From assembly GCF_035222275.1 (NCBI RefSeq), contig NW_026946359.1, positions 4,154,001 to 4,218,000 on the forward strand: DNA of 64,000 bases. Reading direction: 5' to 3'. This DNA is from Podospora bellae-mahoneyi (lineage: Eukaryota; Ascomycota; Sordariomycetes; Sordariales; Podosporaceae). Each line of letters starts with the position of its first letter. Position 1 is the first letter of the stretch. The notes below the pieces were generated by a model, which ran no database searches, was not told the origin of the DNA, and was given only the letters and a program-made list of their open reading frames with translations. A program made the position numbers and the translations under genes. Shown here one piece after another: positions 63,645-64,000 of the stretch.

Positions 63645-64000
63645 TATAACGAACCCCTATCCAGAACCTCTGAAAGGAATATTAGTTAAAGGCACTATTA
63701 ACAATTTTAGTTCGGTATAGCTAAATATTATACAATAAATAGTTTATTTTAATTATGATAGTTAGGATGTTAACGATTATAACTTATATTATATATTATG
63801 AAACTATCTACTTATATTAACTAGTTACTCCATGTATATAAATTTAGGGACCGTAGACCGTTGATTCATAGACGGTCCTCGGTGTACTGCTAATTAGCCG
63901 ATACTAAACCGTGGACCGCAAGCCACGCCGCGGTCCACGGTCCTAATTCTATTAGTCTGTTCCATCTAAATGGACCGTAAGCCCCGCTCGATCGCTCGGT
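63645..64000 (-). repeat. 5' LTR of element 4, cut by the window end
   Basis: Starts TATAACGAACC and shares the conserved ~190 bp, then enters a core unlike the other LTRs, with GGACCG repeats and a 12-bp perfect inverted repeat at 63908-63919 and 63930-63941. Confidence 0.8.

Noticed and set aside
32440-64000. Mitochondrial DNA or centromere as an explanation of the AT-rich half
   Set aside because: LTRs, target duplications and CpA-to-TpA pair differences explain the composition; no mitochondrial genes are present.
32440-64000. Starship-type giant element or a biosynthetic cluster
   Set aside because: No tyrosine-recombinase captain gene, no cargo genes and no core biosynthetic enzyme were found.

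Overview
The window is nuclear DNA of a filamentous ascomycete (Pezizomycotina, probably a Sordariomycete). The reasons are short GT-AG introns of about 55-145 bp in most genes, protein architectures typical of these fungi, and a sharp change at about 32.4 kb from ordinary gene-rich DNA to very AT-rich DNA. The AT-rich DNA carries C-to-T changes in CpA context, the signature of repeat-induced point mutation (RIP). The species cannot be named from the sequence.

Gene-rich half (1-32.4 kb), left to right: a monothiol glutaredoxin of the Grx3/4 type (-, runs off the left edge); a small cysteine-rich CYSTM protein (+); the actin-patch protein Abp1 with an ADF-H and two SH3 domains (+); an ESCRT-I Vps37-like protein (+); an unrecognised fungal protein (-); a 5-kb stretch without a convincing gene; an F-box protein (+); a large AT-hook/poly-Q protein (-); V-ATPase subunit C (+); APS kinase (-); a HotDog thioesterase with a probable mitochondrial N-terminus (-); a doubtful small broken or spliced gene (+); the ribosome-biogenesis factor Mak21/Noc1 (-); and mitochondrial prolyl-tRNA synthetase (+). 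These are housekeeping genes for iron and redox control, endocytosis, vacuole function, sulfate assimilation, 60S assembly and mitochondrial translation. They do not form a cluster with one shared function.

Repeat half (32.4-64 kb): a solo LTR with a perfect 5-bp target duplication marks the border. Beyond it lie copies of one Ty3/gypsy chromovirus family. Element 1 (-, 33262-41017, TSD CGAGC) and element 2 (+, 42332-49867, TSD ATTAG) are full length and head to head. Element 3 (+, about 50.36-53.2 kb) is 5'-truncated and has lost the RNase H-integrase segment. Element 4 (-, about 53.85-64 kb) is split by element 5 (-, 55508-62754). All pol reading frames are destroyed, but reverse transcriptase, integrase and chromodomain similarity is readable in element 2, and integrase and chromodomain similarity in the other full copies. 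RIP is strong inside the elements and fades toward the outer parts of the LTRs.

The most unusual signal is a set of tRNA-like modules lying antisense to the elements, between the chromodomain end of pol and the polypurine tract. There are two in each of elements 1 and 2 and at least one in elements 3 and 5. They have a recognisable D arm, T loop and acceptor stem. The LTRs also share a conserved TATA-to-3'-end block joined to at least four different U3 cores, which suggests promoter-module exchange within the family.
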